Positions 53,743-61,429 of a stretch of DNA of 64,000 bases are shown in pieces. The first letter of the stretch is position 1. Every line of letters starts with the position of its first letter. The notes under the pieces are model-generated. The model had not been told where the DNA came from. It worked only from the letters and a program-made list of their open reading frames with translations, and did not search any database. The stretch lies in contig JABHIE010000020.1 of assembly GCA_018671175.1 (NCBI GenBank), positions 57,115 through 121,114 of the forward strand. The letters run 5' to 3'. The translations under genes and the position numbers were made by a program. Source of the DNA: Planctomycetota bacterium (lineage in GTDB: Bacteria; Planctomycetota; UBA1135).

Positions 53743-54722
53743 CGGTAAGCGTCACTCGTCGCCAAAAACTGCGTCACATAACGACGGACGCCATCTTCTA
53801 GCGGAGTCGGCTCTGCAATAAAACCAGCACCCCGGATTTTGCCCATTTGGGCCTCGGTGAAGTATTGATATTTTTCACGGATGGCCTCGGGCGTGTCGAC
53901 CCATTCGACTTTAAATTCAAGATCTAGCGCGGCGTAAACCGCTTTGGCTAAATCAAGAAAGCTACGGGCTTGGCCGGTGCCGCAGTTAAACAACCCGCTC
54001 ACCTCAGCGTGGTCGTAGAGCCACATCACCATGTCAACGCAATCGCCGACCCAAACAAAATCGCGCAGCTGCCCGCCGTCAGCGTATTCGGGGTTGTGCG
54101 AGCGAAACAACCGCGCGGGCTGGCCAGCAGCAGCACGCTCATAAACGGCATGGACGACTGAACGCATACTGCCTTTGTGCGCCTCGTTTGGCCCATAAAC
54201 ATTAAAAAACTTTAAGCCCGCAATTTGCGCGGGCAGCGCATCGCCATCTAGTTTCATGCGAGCGATACGACGATCGACAAAATGCTTACTCCAGCCATAA
54301 GCATTGAGTGGCTGCAAGCGAGACAAAGCCTCTACGCTCTCGTTGTCATCGAAGCCCATCGCGCCGTCACCGTAAGTTGCGGCGGAAGAAGCGTAAATCA
54401 ATCGCACATCATGCGCAGTGCACCATGCCACGAGGTCCAGCGTCAGGCGAATGTTGTTTTCGACAATCTTGTCGACATCAGTTTCAGTGGTTGCCGAAAT
54501 CGCGCCCATGTGAATCACTGCGGTCAGCTCTTCCGCAATGGCGCCAAGGGCATCAAACAAATCTTCGGGCGCAATCAAATCGACCAAATCGCGCTTAGCG
54601 AGATTGCGCCAACGCTCATCAGACTCAAGTCGATCGCAAACCAAAACCTTTTCGCCACGGGCTTCGAAAGCCGCCACGATATTAGAGCCGATGAAACCCG
54701 CGCCGCCTGTGATGAGGATCAT
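53739..54722 (-). CDS. hldD: ADP-L-glycero-D-manno-heptose 6-epimerase
   Basis: 327 aa. Extended SDR with TGGAGFIGSN at the N-terminus, VIHMGAISATTETDVDKIVE, YASSAATYGDG, the LNAYGWSKHFVD catalytic region and KFFNVYGPNEAHKGSMRSV. These match HldD/RfaD, which makes the heptose of LPS inner core. It implies an outer membrane with heptose-containing glycan. TACAAT lies 7 nt before its ATG. Confidence 0.93.
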   Translation of the reverse strand: MILITGGAGFIGSNIVAAFEARGEKVLVCDRLESDERWRNLAKRDLVDLIAPEDLFDALGAIAEELTAVIHMGAISATTETDVDKIVENNIRLTLDLVAWCTAHDVRLIYASSAATYGDGAMGFDDNESVEALSRLQPLNAYGWSKHFVDRRIARMKLDGDALPAQIAGLKFFNVYGPNEAHKGSMRSVVHAVYERAAAGQPARLFRSHNPEYADGGQLRDFVWVGDCVDMVMWLYDHAEVSGLFNCGTGQARSFLDLAKAVYAALDLEFKVEWVDTPEAIREKYQYFTEAQMGKIRGAGFIAEPTPLEDGVRRYVTQFLATSDAYR

Positions 54723-54729
54723 GTAAGTA

Positions 54730-54735
54730 ATTGTA
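54730..54735 (-). promoter_or_regulatory. -10-like TACAAT, 7 nt before hldD
   Basis: Minus strand TACAAT followed by seven bases and the ATG at 54722. Confidence 0.4.
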
Positions 54736-54803
54736 GCTCTCTTGTGTTTCGCTTGGGGCTGTCACCGCTCATGCCGTAAAATTCAAACTCTACAGGAGCA
54801 AGT

Positions 54804-54809
54804 TAAACT
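54804..54809 (+). promoter_or_regulatory. -10-like TAAACT, 6 nt before the SUI1-type gene
   Basis: TAAACT, six bases, then the ATG at 54816. TACAGGAG further upstream is too far to be its ribosome site. Confidence 0.45.
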
Positions 54810-54815
54810 AAGGCC

Positions 54816-55181
54816 ATGCCTGAAGACAACCCCTTCGCCGCACTTTTTGCCAAAGCTGGCCTTGCGGGCACTGGCGAGCCTGATGTGCCGCAAATCGAGC
54901 CGAGTGCCGATGAGCTCGCTGAGGCGGCGTTTGCTCAATTAAAAATGGTCGTGCTTGGTTTTGAAAAGCGAAAGGGCAACAAAGTCGTGACATCGGTGCG
55001 CGATGTGCCTTCTGAGACTCAACAATCGCTCATGAAACAATTGCGCAAAGTGCTTGGCGCAGGCGCGAGTTTGACTGAGGGCCTGATTGTTTTTCAGGGC
55101 GATCATCGTGCAAAATTGGTGCAATGGTTTGAGTCGCAAGGCGTCCGCGTAAGGGGTGAGCGCGGCGATTCTCCGTCCTAA
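54816..55181 (+). CDS. SUI1/YciH family translation factor
   Basis: 121 aa. The SUI1 domain (~50-116) has VLGFEKRKGNKVVTSVRDV, LRKVLGAGASLTEGLIVFQG and HRAKLVQWFESQGVRV, matching bacterial YciH and eukaryotic eIF1. The N-terminal ~48 residues are an acidic extension. YciH can discriminate against some leaderless or non-canonical starts in vitro, which is notable because this genome appears rich in leaderless genes. It may be co-transcribed with the transporter 8 nt downstream. Confidence 0.9.
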   Translation: MPEDNPFAALFAKAGLAGTGEPDVPQIEPSADELAEAAFAQLKMVVLGFEKRKGNKVVTSVRDVPSETQQSLMKQLRKVLGAGASLTEGLIVFQGDHRAKLVQWFESQGVRVRGERGDSPS

Positions 55182-55189
55182 AGAAAGCC

Positions 55190-56971
55190 ATGCTTCCGAC
55201 ACTCATCGCCAGCCTGGCCGCGCTCGCCATCGCGCCTCTCGTATTCCGCATTTTGGGCGGCTCGCGCGTGGCATCGGCAGGGCTTGACGGTTTTGTCCGC
55301 ATCGGCATTGGCGGCCTGCTCTTTGCGCATGTCATCCCCGAAGCATGGGCGGGCGCGGGCTGGGCAGCGCTTGCCGTTTTTGCCGCGGGCATGGCTCTGC
55401 CGATTTTTCTACACAAATGGATGCACGGTAGTGCGCTCGCTGCCGAAGTCGGCCTCGGGATGACCGGGCTCGCCGTGCACGCTTTTTTTGACGGCGCCGC
55501 TTTAACCGCTAATGTTGGTTTGGGTGCGGCCATTGTGCTGCACCGCCTCCCTGTGGGCATGGCCGTTTGGTGGCTCGTGCGCCCACGATTTGGGGTCTCG
55601 CGAGCCGTTTTAGTTTTGGCCGTCATGATGTTGGCCACGATTGCAGGCACAGCGGTTGACCTTTCGGGCACGGGCAGTTTATTGTTTTTGTTTCAGGCTT
55701 TGATGGCAGGCGCGCTATTCCATGTCGTCGTGGGCCACCCCCACCGCGCTGACTCTATGCGAAGCGGCTACGAAAGCATTGCATCGGCAATGGGCGGTTT
55801 ACTGGCTCTTGCAGGCGTTTTAGGCTTAAACGCTCACGAGCCACACGCGGCCACCACGGTGCTGCACGACGCTCAAGGAGAGATTGGTTTTGCAAGTGGC
55901 TTTTGGCTGCTTGCCGTTGAAAGCGCGCCCGCACTCTTGGCAGCGTCAATCACAATTGCTTTGAGCAAGGCCTTTATGCCTGAAAGTCTAAAGGGGTTTT
56001 TCAAAGGCGGCACAGCATTTACGCAAGCACTCCGCGGGACGGCTGCAGGGCTTCCTGTGCCGATTTGCTCATGCGGCGTAATCCCCGTTTACCGCGGGTT
56101 GATTGAAGCCAAAACACCAATGCCGGCAGCGATGTCATTTTTGGTGGCGACCCCCGAATTGGGTTGGGCCTCGGTCATGTTGTCGTTTGGTTTGTTAGGC
56201 GCAGAATTAACTTGGGTGCGTTTGGTGGGTGCAGCAATTCTCGCAATGGTGATGGGATTAACCGTCGGGCGGATGCGGCAAAAGGGGCGTGGTGTACCTG
56301 AGCCTGTGGCTCCGAGTTGCTGTGGGTCAAAAACCGCACCTCAACCTACAGCATGGGCGAAACTCAAAGCGGGTTTGCGCTACGGTTTCGGCGACATCAT
56401 CGATGACACAGGCCCCTGGATTTTGCTCGGTCTTGCAATCGCCGCGTTGCTCAACCCAATTCTAGATTCAGGTTTCTTGCCAGGGCTTCCTGCGGGTGCT
56501 GATATTTTGGTCGCCGCTTTTTTGGGCATGCCCCTTTATGTTTGCGCGAGCGGCTCAACACCACTCATCGCAGTCTTGCTTGGGCTTGGCTTGTCGCCGG
56601 GCGCGGGTCTTGCATTCTTACTGACGGGGCCTGCAACAAATGTGACCACTTTTGGCGTGTTGCGTGACCTGCACGGAAAACGAGTCGCAATTGCTTTTAG
56701 CCTTTTGATGCCCCTACTGGCCGTTGTTTTAGGTTTTGCCGTAAATTCATACTTCGGTGGTTCCTTCCAAGCCAAACCCATTGATGCCCACGCGCACGAG
56801 CATACCGTGACATGGAAAGAATGGATGGCCTTTACGCTTGCAGCGATTTATCTCGTTTCATTCTTCCGCCAAGGCGTGCCAGGCTTCTTAGCCAAAGTTT
56901 TCCGACCGATGGGCCCTGTGGGTCACGACAGCGAGCATGGCGGATGTTGTGGTGATTGGGATTGTGGCTAA
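55190..56971 (+). CDS. ZIP-like domain fused to a SO_0444/ArsP-type metal permease
   Basis: 593 aa, highly hydrophobic. Residues 1-215 resemble a ZIP metal transporter, with H47 (HVIPEAW), H97/D101 (HAFFDGAAL) and H118 (LHRLPVGMA) at places like the ZIP TM4/TM5 sites. From ~235 there is a DUF318/ArsP-type permease with CSCGVIP (C293, C295), LVATPELGWASVMLSFG and a repeat-like second half (CASGSTPLIAVLLGLGLSPG). Extra Cys/His are in the linker (SCCGS) and C-terminus (HDSEHGGCCGDWDCG). It probably transports Cu, Zn or a related ion. Confidence 0.8.
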   Translation: MLPTLIASLAALAIAPLVFRILGGSRVASAGLDGFVRIGIGGLLFAHVIPEAWAGAGWAALAVFAAGMALPIFLHKWMHGSALAAEVGLGMTGLAVHAFFDGAALTANVGLGAAIVLHRLPVGMAVWWLVRPRFGVSRAVLVLAVMMLATIAGTAVDLSGTGSLLFLFQALMAGALFHVVVGHPHRADSMRSGYESIASAMGGLLALAGVLGLNAHEPHAATTVLHDAQGEIGFASGFWLLAVESAPALLAASITIALSKAFMPESLKGFFKGGTAFTQALRGTAAGLPVPICSCGVIPVYRGLIEAKTPMPAAMSFLVATPELGWASVMLSFGLLGAELTWVRLVGAAILAMVMGLTVGRMRQKGRGVPEPVAPSCCGSKTAPQPTAWAKLKAGLRYGFGDIIDDTGPWILLGLAIAALLNPILDSGFLPGLPAGADILVAAFLGMPLYVCASGSTPLIAVLLGLGLSPGAGLAFLLTGPATNVTTFGVLRDLHGKRVAIAFSLLMPLLAVVLGFAVNSYFGGSFQAKPIDAHAHEHTVTWKEWMAFTLAAIYLVSFFRQGVPGFLAKVFRPMGPVGHDSEHGGCCGDWDCG

Positions 56972-57031
56972 TGTCGCAATTCACCGGAAGGCAAAAGCGG
57001 AGCTATTGACTGTCCGCCTGCAATTGCCTTG

Positions 57032-57532
57032 TTAGATTTTTTTTCGAATAACACTCAGGATTTCTCTTGTATGGTCTGCGTTATCTACAGTAGCCCTTGT
57101 AATCTCACCCGCGACAACAAGAAATAGCCCTGAAACTGCTATCCCTATTCCAGGTAATACTATTACCAGCAAAACAGCTACAGACCTGAATCCATCTGAC
57201 ATGCCAATCAATCCTGTGATAACTCCCATAATTACCACGGCCCATCCAATACCAGAGACCACTTGAGAAATAAACCTTGCTGTTCCGTATTCGGATGATA
57301 ATGGCGTGTTCGAGACAGGTGGCGAACCATCGCTCACAGTAACCTCCTCTTTATTTTTTACGTTATACCTCATTGCTTTATTTTTTATTTTATACCTCAT
57401 TGCCCTAGCAAGATCGGCCTCTAGTGAATCAGCATGATTCTCAATAATTTCTGATAAAAAGCCTAATGCTTGACTATCTTCGCCTGAATTTTTTGCTTCT
57501 TTCGCTTTTTCGTAAAGTTCTTTTGAATCCAT
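57032..57532 (-). CDS. Unknown small membrane protein, probably acquired
   Basis: 166 aa. A helical, possibly TPR-like N-terminal segment (LYEKAKEAKNSGEDSQALGFL) precedes two membrane helices (IGWAVVIMGVITGLIGM and VAVLLVIVLPGIGIAVSGLFLVVAG). A nine-residue unit is tandemly repeated (MRYKIKNKA, MRYNVKNKE). The gene is strongly AT-rich and has a good Shine-Dalgarno (AAGGAG) with proper spacing, unlike its neighbours, so it is probably a recent import. Function unknown. Confidence 0.7.
   Translation of the reverse strand: MDSKELYEKAKEAKNSGEDSQALGFLSEIIENHADSLEADLARAMRYKIKNKAMRYNVKNKEEVTVSDGSPPVSNTPLSSEYGTARFISQVVSGIGWAVVIMGVITGLIGMSDGFRSVAVLLVIVLPGIGIAVSGLFLVVAGEITRATVDNADHTREILSVIRKKI
57350..57400. 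repeat. Imperfect 27-bp tandem repeat in coding sequence
   Basis: Two adjacent units encode MRY(K/N)(I/V)KNK in residues 45-52 and 54-61 of the minus-strand gene. Confidence 0.75.
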
Positions 57533-57745
57533 TTAACTCTCCTTTTTATCCTAACAGGTACTACACCGACCCGCACAAGCGCGGAATTGCAGTTTATGCA
57601 AGTCAATGTTTGAGGTCATAGAAGCCACGATACATGAGCAGTACTGAGTAGAGATGACATTCCCACGCCCTGCACAAACCCACAAAACAAAGAAACCCGC
57701 CTACCCATTTCCGCCCGCAAACCGCGCGTCGATAAAATCAAACTC

Positions 57746-58576
57746 ATGCACGGTCTCATCGGCGTCCTCCATCTTCCTGCTCTTCCCGGCGACCCCGCCA
57801 ACGATGGCATGAGTTTCGCACAAGTGCGTGATTTTGTTTTACGCGACGCGACGGCTCTTGCCACGGGCGGCGTAGATGCTGTCATCCTTGAAAACTTCGG
57901 TTCGGCGCCTTTTGTAAAAGGCTGCAAGGGTGACCGAGTGCCGCCCCATCAAGCCGCGATGCTTAGTTTGCTCGCGGGCGAGGTGAAACAACTCCATGGC
58001 TTACCTACCGGGATGAATTGCCTGCGCAATGATGCGCACACCGCGCTTGGCATTGCCGCGGCGGCTGAGCTTGATTTTATTCGTGTCAATGTGCACACCG
58101 GCACTTATGTCACCGATCAGGGCGTCATCGAGGGTGAGGCTGCTCACACTCTGCGCTACCGCAAAGCTCTTGGCGTCGACCACGGCGCAAATCGAGTATC
58201 AATCCTGGCCGATGTTTTGGTCAAGCATGCTTCGCCGCTCGCGCCGTTAAGTGCCCAAGATGCCGTCAAAGACACCCTTTTGAGGGGTTTAGCCGATGCC
58301 GTCATCGTAACGGGTGCCGCGACCGGCGCACCCGTAGATGAGGTTCTGCTCTCTGAAGTGCGTGAAGCCGCTGGCGATTCGGGCTTGGTGCTACTCGGCT
58401 CTGGCTTGTCGCCTGACAATGCCACGCTCCTTGCGCCCCACGCAAACGGCGCCATCGTCGGCACTTGGCTCAAAGAAGAAGGCCGCGTCCACAATGCTGT
58501 AGACGCGACCCGTGTGCGCAAAATGGCTGAAGCCGTGCGCGGTCTTTGGCGCGTGAATGAAGCGAGTAAACGCTAG
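57746..58576 (+). CDS. btpA: BtpA/SgcQ family protein
   Basis: 276 aa, a TIM-barrel of the BtpA family. Signature parts are GVLHLPALPGDP at the N-terminus, GGVDAVILENFGSAPF, GMNCLRNDAHTALGIAAAA, FIRVNVHTGTYVTDQGVIEG and a C-terminal GLSPDNATLLAPHANGAIVGT that resembles a phosphate-binding loop. BtpA was first linked to photosystem I stability in cyanobacteria. In non-phototrophs the function is unknown, and SgcQ may act in sugar metabolism. TAAAAT lies 7 nt before the ATG. Confidence 0.9.
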   Translation: MHGLIGVLHLPALPGDPANDGMSFAQVRDFVLRDATALATGGVDAVILENFGSAPFVKGCKGDRVPPHQAAMLSLLAGEVKQLHGLPTGMNCLRNDAHTALGIAAAAELDFIRVNVHTGTYVTDQGVIEGEAAHTLRYRKALGVDHGANRVSILADVLVKHASPLAPLSAQDAVKDTLLRGLADAVIVTGAATGAPVDEVLLSEVREAAGDSGLVLLGSGLSPDNATLLAPHANGAIVGTWLKEEGRVHNAVDATRVRKMAEAVRGLWRVNEASKR

Positions 58577-58598
58577 ACCACAACGCAAAATCGACTCG

Positions 58599-59225
58599 CT
58601 ACTTGAGTGGGTTATTACCGCCCGATTTTTTGCCCGCAGCGGGGGAAGTCAGGCCTTGCAAAATCGACATATAAACAGGCTTCCACCAATCGTTTTTGCT
58701 GCTCGCCCATGATGTGTTGACTTTAACTTTGGTCAAGACTTTGCCGTCCATGCCGACGACTTGAATCGTAGATGCCCCTTCAGCGACATTGCCCTTGACC
58801 ATGTAGATGCCCGCAATGGCGCCGCCTAGAGCGCGTTTGCTCCCCCCCTGCTTGCCATGCTTGCCAGGGTTGCCAGCGCCCGTGCCTGCGACGACGAACA
58901 AACCGATAATGTCACTTTTGGCCCCGCCTGCTTCTGCGGCTTGATTCCCTTTTTTACCCTTGCCGCGGATGCCCTCTACCGGCGCACCAGCAACAATCAG
59001 CTCAGGCGCCATCGAAGAAACGATAAGCGATTTTGAGTCTATCGAGAAGCCATGGCTGCGAGCAGACTCATTAATGAGTTTGGTTGTGTCGGTGCGCATT
59101 TTGACATTCATTTGTTTGAACTGGCCAAGCAAATCAGCTTGGATCAAAACGACGGCGCCAAGAGTCGCGGTCAGGAGTAAACCGGCAATCAAACCGGAAA
59201 CGGAATAGCGTGAGATGTTTTTCAT
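58599..59225 (-). CDS. Unknown protein with one membrane helix and Gly/Lys-rich region
   Basis: 208 aa. N-terminal helix (VSGLIAGLLLTATLGAVVLI), then a coiled-coil-like stretch (FKQMNVKMRTDTTKLI). Central Gly/Lys-rich segments (GIRGKGKKGNQAAEAGG and AGNPGKHGKQGGSKRALG) look disordered. The closing part (IQVVGMDGKVLTKVKVNTSW) has a Tau-like strand pattern. No family recognised. It is convergent with btpA. The start ATG has no TAnnnT close by, so a leader of some length is likely. Confidence 0.6.
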   Translation of the reverse strand: MKNISRYSVSGLIAGLLLTATLGAVVLIQADLLGQFKQMNVKMRTDTTKLINESARSHGFSIDSKSLIVSSMAPELIVAGAPVEGIRGKGKKGNQAAEAGGAKSDIIGLFVVAGTGAGNPGKHGKQGGSKRALGGAIAGIYMVKGNVAEGASTIQVVGMDGKVLTKVKVNTSWASSKNDWWKPVYMSILQGLTSPAAGKKSGGNNPLK

Positions 59226-59310
59226 GTTGTGGTTTGCGCGCCAAAGAAGGTGGTGCGTAGGAATAGTTTAGCCGCTAATTCGGAGCGCGGAAATAGAAAC
59301 GCCTCTGACT

Positions 59311-59316
59311 TAGAAT
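59311..59316 (+). promoter_or_regulatory. -10-like TAGAAT, 6 nt before plsC
   Basis: TAGAAT, six bases, then GTG at 59323. The ATG triplets in between read quickly into a stop, which supports the GTG start. Confidence 0.45.
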
Positions 59317-59322
59317 GATGTC

Positions 59323-60129
59323 GTGAGCGAAACTGCCCCCACCGAAAACCTACTAGATCGACCGCGCGACCTCGAAGCCGAGTCTTGGGTCCAACCACGC
59401 CTAGGTAGCCCCATTCGCGGCTACATCATGCTGATCCCGTCTTGGGTCATCGCTTTTTTGCACATGACTTTCATGTTGCTATGCACCTTTTCTCCTTTTG
59501 TGATGCGGCGTTGGCGCGGCCCGGTGATGCGAGGCTGGGGGAAACTGCAATGTTTGATTTACGGTGTGAAGCTTGACATTCATGGCCTTGAGCACCGTGA
59601 CACACCGGGGCCCAAGATCTTGCTCATCAACCATGTGAGCATTTTTGATTTATTCTTATTTTCATCACTTTGCCCAGACAACGCTGTAGTTATTTACAAA
59701 AAAGAGTTTCACAAAATCCCCGTCATGGGCTGGCTCATGGCGCGGCTTGGTTTTATTGCCGTCGATCGTCAAAACCGTGCAGCCGCAATTGATAGTGTCG
59801 ACCGCGCTGCTCGCACGGTGCGTGAAAAAAGCTTGGCGTTGTTTGTCGCCCCAGAGGGCACTCGCTCACGCAAAGGCGGCTTGCAAAAATTCAAACTTGG
59901 GCCATTCCATATGGCGCTTCAAACCAAAGTTCCGCTCGTCCCGACGATTCATCGCGGCACCGAAATGTGCCAGCCTCATGGGCGGTTTATTGTGCGGCCT
60001 GGCGTTGTGCGAGTTGATTTCTTGCCTCCCATCCCAACGGTTGATTGGGACGCGCGCAAAGTGCGACATCGGGTAAAAGAAGTGCGCGAATATTTTTTGC
60101 GCTACCTTCCTGAAGAGAAAAAAGACTAG
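59323..60129 (+). CDS. plsC: 1-acyl-sn-glycerol-3-phosphate acyltransferase
   Basis: 268 aa. An N-terminal membrane segment (IAFLHMTFMLLCTFSPFVM) is followed by the acyltransferase signature NHVSIFD (HX4D, catalytic His), IYKKEFHKIPVMGWLM, FVAPEGTRSRKGG (acyl-acceptor binding) and KVPLVPTIHRGT. It makes phosphatidic acid from lysophosphatidic acid. GTG start. Its stop (CTAG) overlaps that of the convergent membrane protein. Next to fatty-acid SDR and ligase genes it forms a lipid-metabolism neighbourhood. Confidence 0.93.
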   Translation: MSETAPTENLLDRPRDLEAESWVQPRLGSPIRGYIMLIPSWVIAFLHMTFMLLCTFSPFVMRRWRGPVMRGWGKLQCLIYGVKLDIHGLEHRDTPGPKILLINHVSIFDLFLFSSLCPDNAVVIYKKEFHKIPVMGWLMARLGFIAVDRQNRAAAIDSVDRAARTVREKSLALFVAPEGTRSRKGGLQKFKLGPFHMALQTKVPLVPTIHRGTEMCQPHGRFIVRPGVVRVDFLPPIPTVDWDARKVRHRVKEVREYFLRYLPEEKKD

Positions 60130-60551
60130 CGCTCGCGCGGAAACACAATCAAGCCACTCGCCAAAAGCGCAATGCCGAGTGATATGTCAAGAGTGGCGAC
60201 TGCGAGGAGTTGCCCGTAATGACCATGAGCCATGCGTGAAAGAGATGCGCCTGTCAACATCATGAGCGCAAGTAGCAGAAAGAATCTCGCCCGATAAAAC
60301 TGCCACCATTTTGGCTTTGTGATTCCATCTATCCTTTGCAGGTTTTTCTTGCAGAGTTTGGCAAATAGAAAACGCGCTTTGATAAAACCCAAAATCAAGC
60401 CCGTCGCTAGCGCGAGCTTTGTGGTGAGCTGGCTTGCGTTTAACAACTCGGCCTCGGCGAAGAGGCCTTGCGACTTAAACAGCAAATGCCCCGCACCAAA
60501 AAACCAAACAAGCGCAGCGAGTCGTTTAAGGAGCCGATGGCTTACGATCAT
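60126..60551 (-). CDS. Unknown small membrane protein
   Basis: 141 aa from the ATG at 60551, with about four hydrophobic segments (LVWFFGAGHLLFKS, LTTKLALATGLILGFIKA, FFLLLALMMLTGA, LLAVATLDISLGIALLASG). Two basic stretches lie between. It overlaps the end of the SDR gene by 26 bp, so it is the last gene of an operon ligase-SDR-membrane protein. Starting further upstream would place more residues inside the SDR gene without hydrophobic sense. Function unknown. Confidence 0.65.
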   Translation of the reverse strand: MIVSHRLLKRLAALVWFFGAGHLLFKSQGLFAEAELLNASQLTTKLALATGLILGFIKARFLFAKLCKKNLQRIDGITKPKWWQFYRARFFLLLALMMLTGASLSRMAHGHYGQLLAVATLDISLGIALLASGLIVFPRER

Positions 60552-61428
60552 TTGCGGCAGATTGCAGCATCTTCCAGGCAGCACGACCCTCGGCACCAAC
60601 GATGCGCATAGGCATGCCGTTTTCGGTGCAGTTGTATGGTGCTAAATCTGTTACGCCAACCGCAGCGAGCGCTTCTTCATCAAGTAACAACTTGCCGTTC
60701 ATTTCGGCTGGGTCACTCGCAAGGATGGCAAGCATGGCGTCAGAAACGACTTCGGCGACTCGCCAAATTTCGCGTGTACCCATGCCGTGAGCGATGGTTG
60801 CTTGAGACTCAACAGTCGTTGCAGGCCAAAGCGAAGTGGCGCAAACCCCTGTGCCGGCAAGCTCGCCCGCCAGACCGATGGTCATGAGCGACTGCATGTA
60901 TTTCGTTACGAGATACGGCGTTTTGCCTGGGAGCATTTCAAGATCAAGCGGCGGCGAAACCGTGATGATGTGTGCCGCAGCAGAGCGCCCCTCTCGATTT
61001 TGCAAATGCGGCATCGCTGCAATCGCGCCAAGCATTGCGGCTCGGCCATTAACCTGAGTAAGCAGATCAAATCGATTTGCTTTAGTTTGTGCAACGGGTT
61101 GCAGCCAAAGAGCACCCGCGTTATTCACAAGGATGTCAACACCGCCAAAGGCCTCTACCGCCACAGAAACCATGTTTTCAATGTCTTCTGCCTTGCGAAG
61201 GTTTGTACGCACGGCAACCGCTGTTCCGCCCGCGGCTTCAATCGCCGCAACCGTTTCATGAATGGTGCCCGGCAAAGTATCGCGCGAGTTTTCAGTCTTG
61301 GCAGCGCAAACAACCGAGGCCCCGCACTCAGCCAAGGCCAAAGCCATAGCGCGACCGATGCCACGACTGGCGCCCGTAACAATGGCAACTTGGCCGGAAA
61401 GATCTGGGGATGTAAAGGGTCGATTCAT
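60526..61428 (-). CDS. SDR family oxidoreductase (HSDL2-like)
   Basis: 300 aa. The motif VTGASRGIGRAMALALAECG is near residue 20, NNAG is present (DILVNNAGALW), and the catalytic tyrosine is in YLVTKYMQS. The stretch CAAKTENSRDTLPGTIHETV is typical of the hydroxysteroid dehydrogenase-like protein 2 branch. It starts 1 nt after the stop of the acyl-CoA ligase gene, so it probably acts on an acyl-chain intermediate. Substrate is unknown. Confidence 0.9.
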   Translation of the reverse strand: MNRPFTSPDLSGQVAIVTGASRGIGRAMALALAECGASVVCAAKTENSRDTLPGTIHETVAAIEAAGGTAVAVRTNLRKAEDIENMVSVAVEAFGGVDILVNNAGALWLQPVAQTKANRFDLLTQVNGRAAMLGAIAAMPHLQNREGRSAAAHIITVSPPLDLEMLPGKTPYLVTKYMQSLMTIGLAGELAGTGVCATSLWPATTVESQATIAHGMGTREIWRVAEVVSDAMLAILASDPAEMNGKLLLDEEALAAVGVTDLAPYNCTENGMPMRIVGAEGRAAWKMLQSAANDRKPSAP

Positions 61429-61429
61429 G

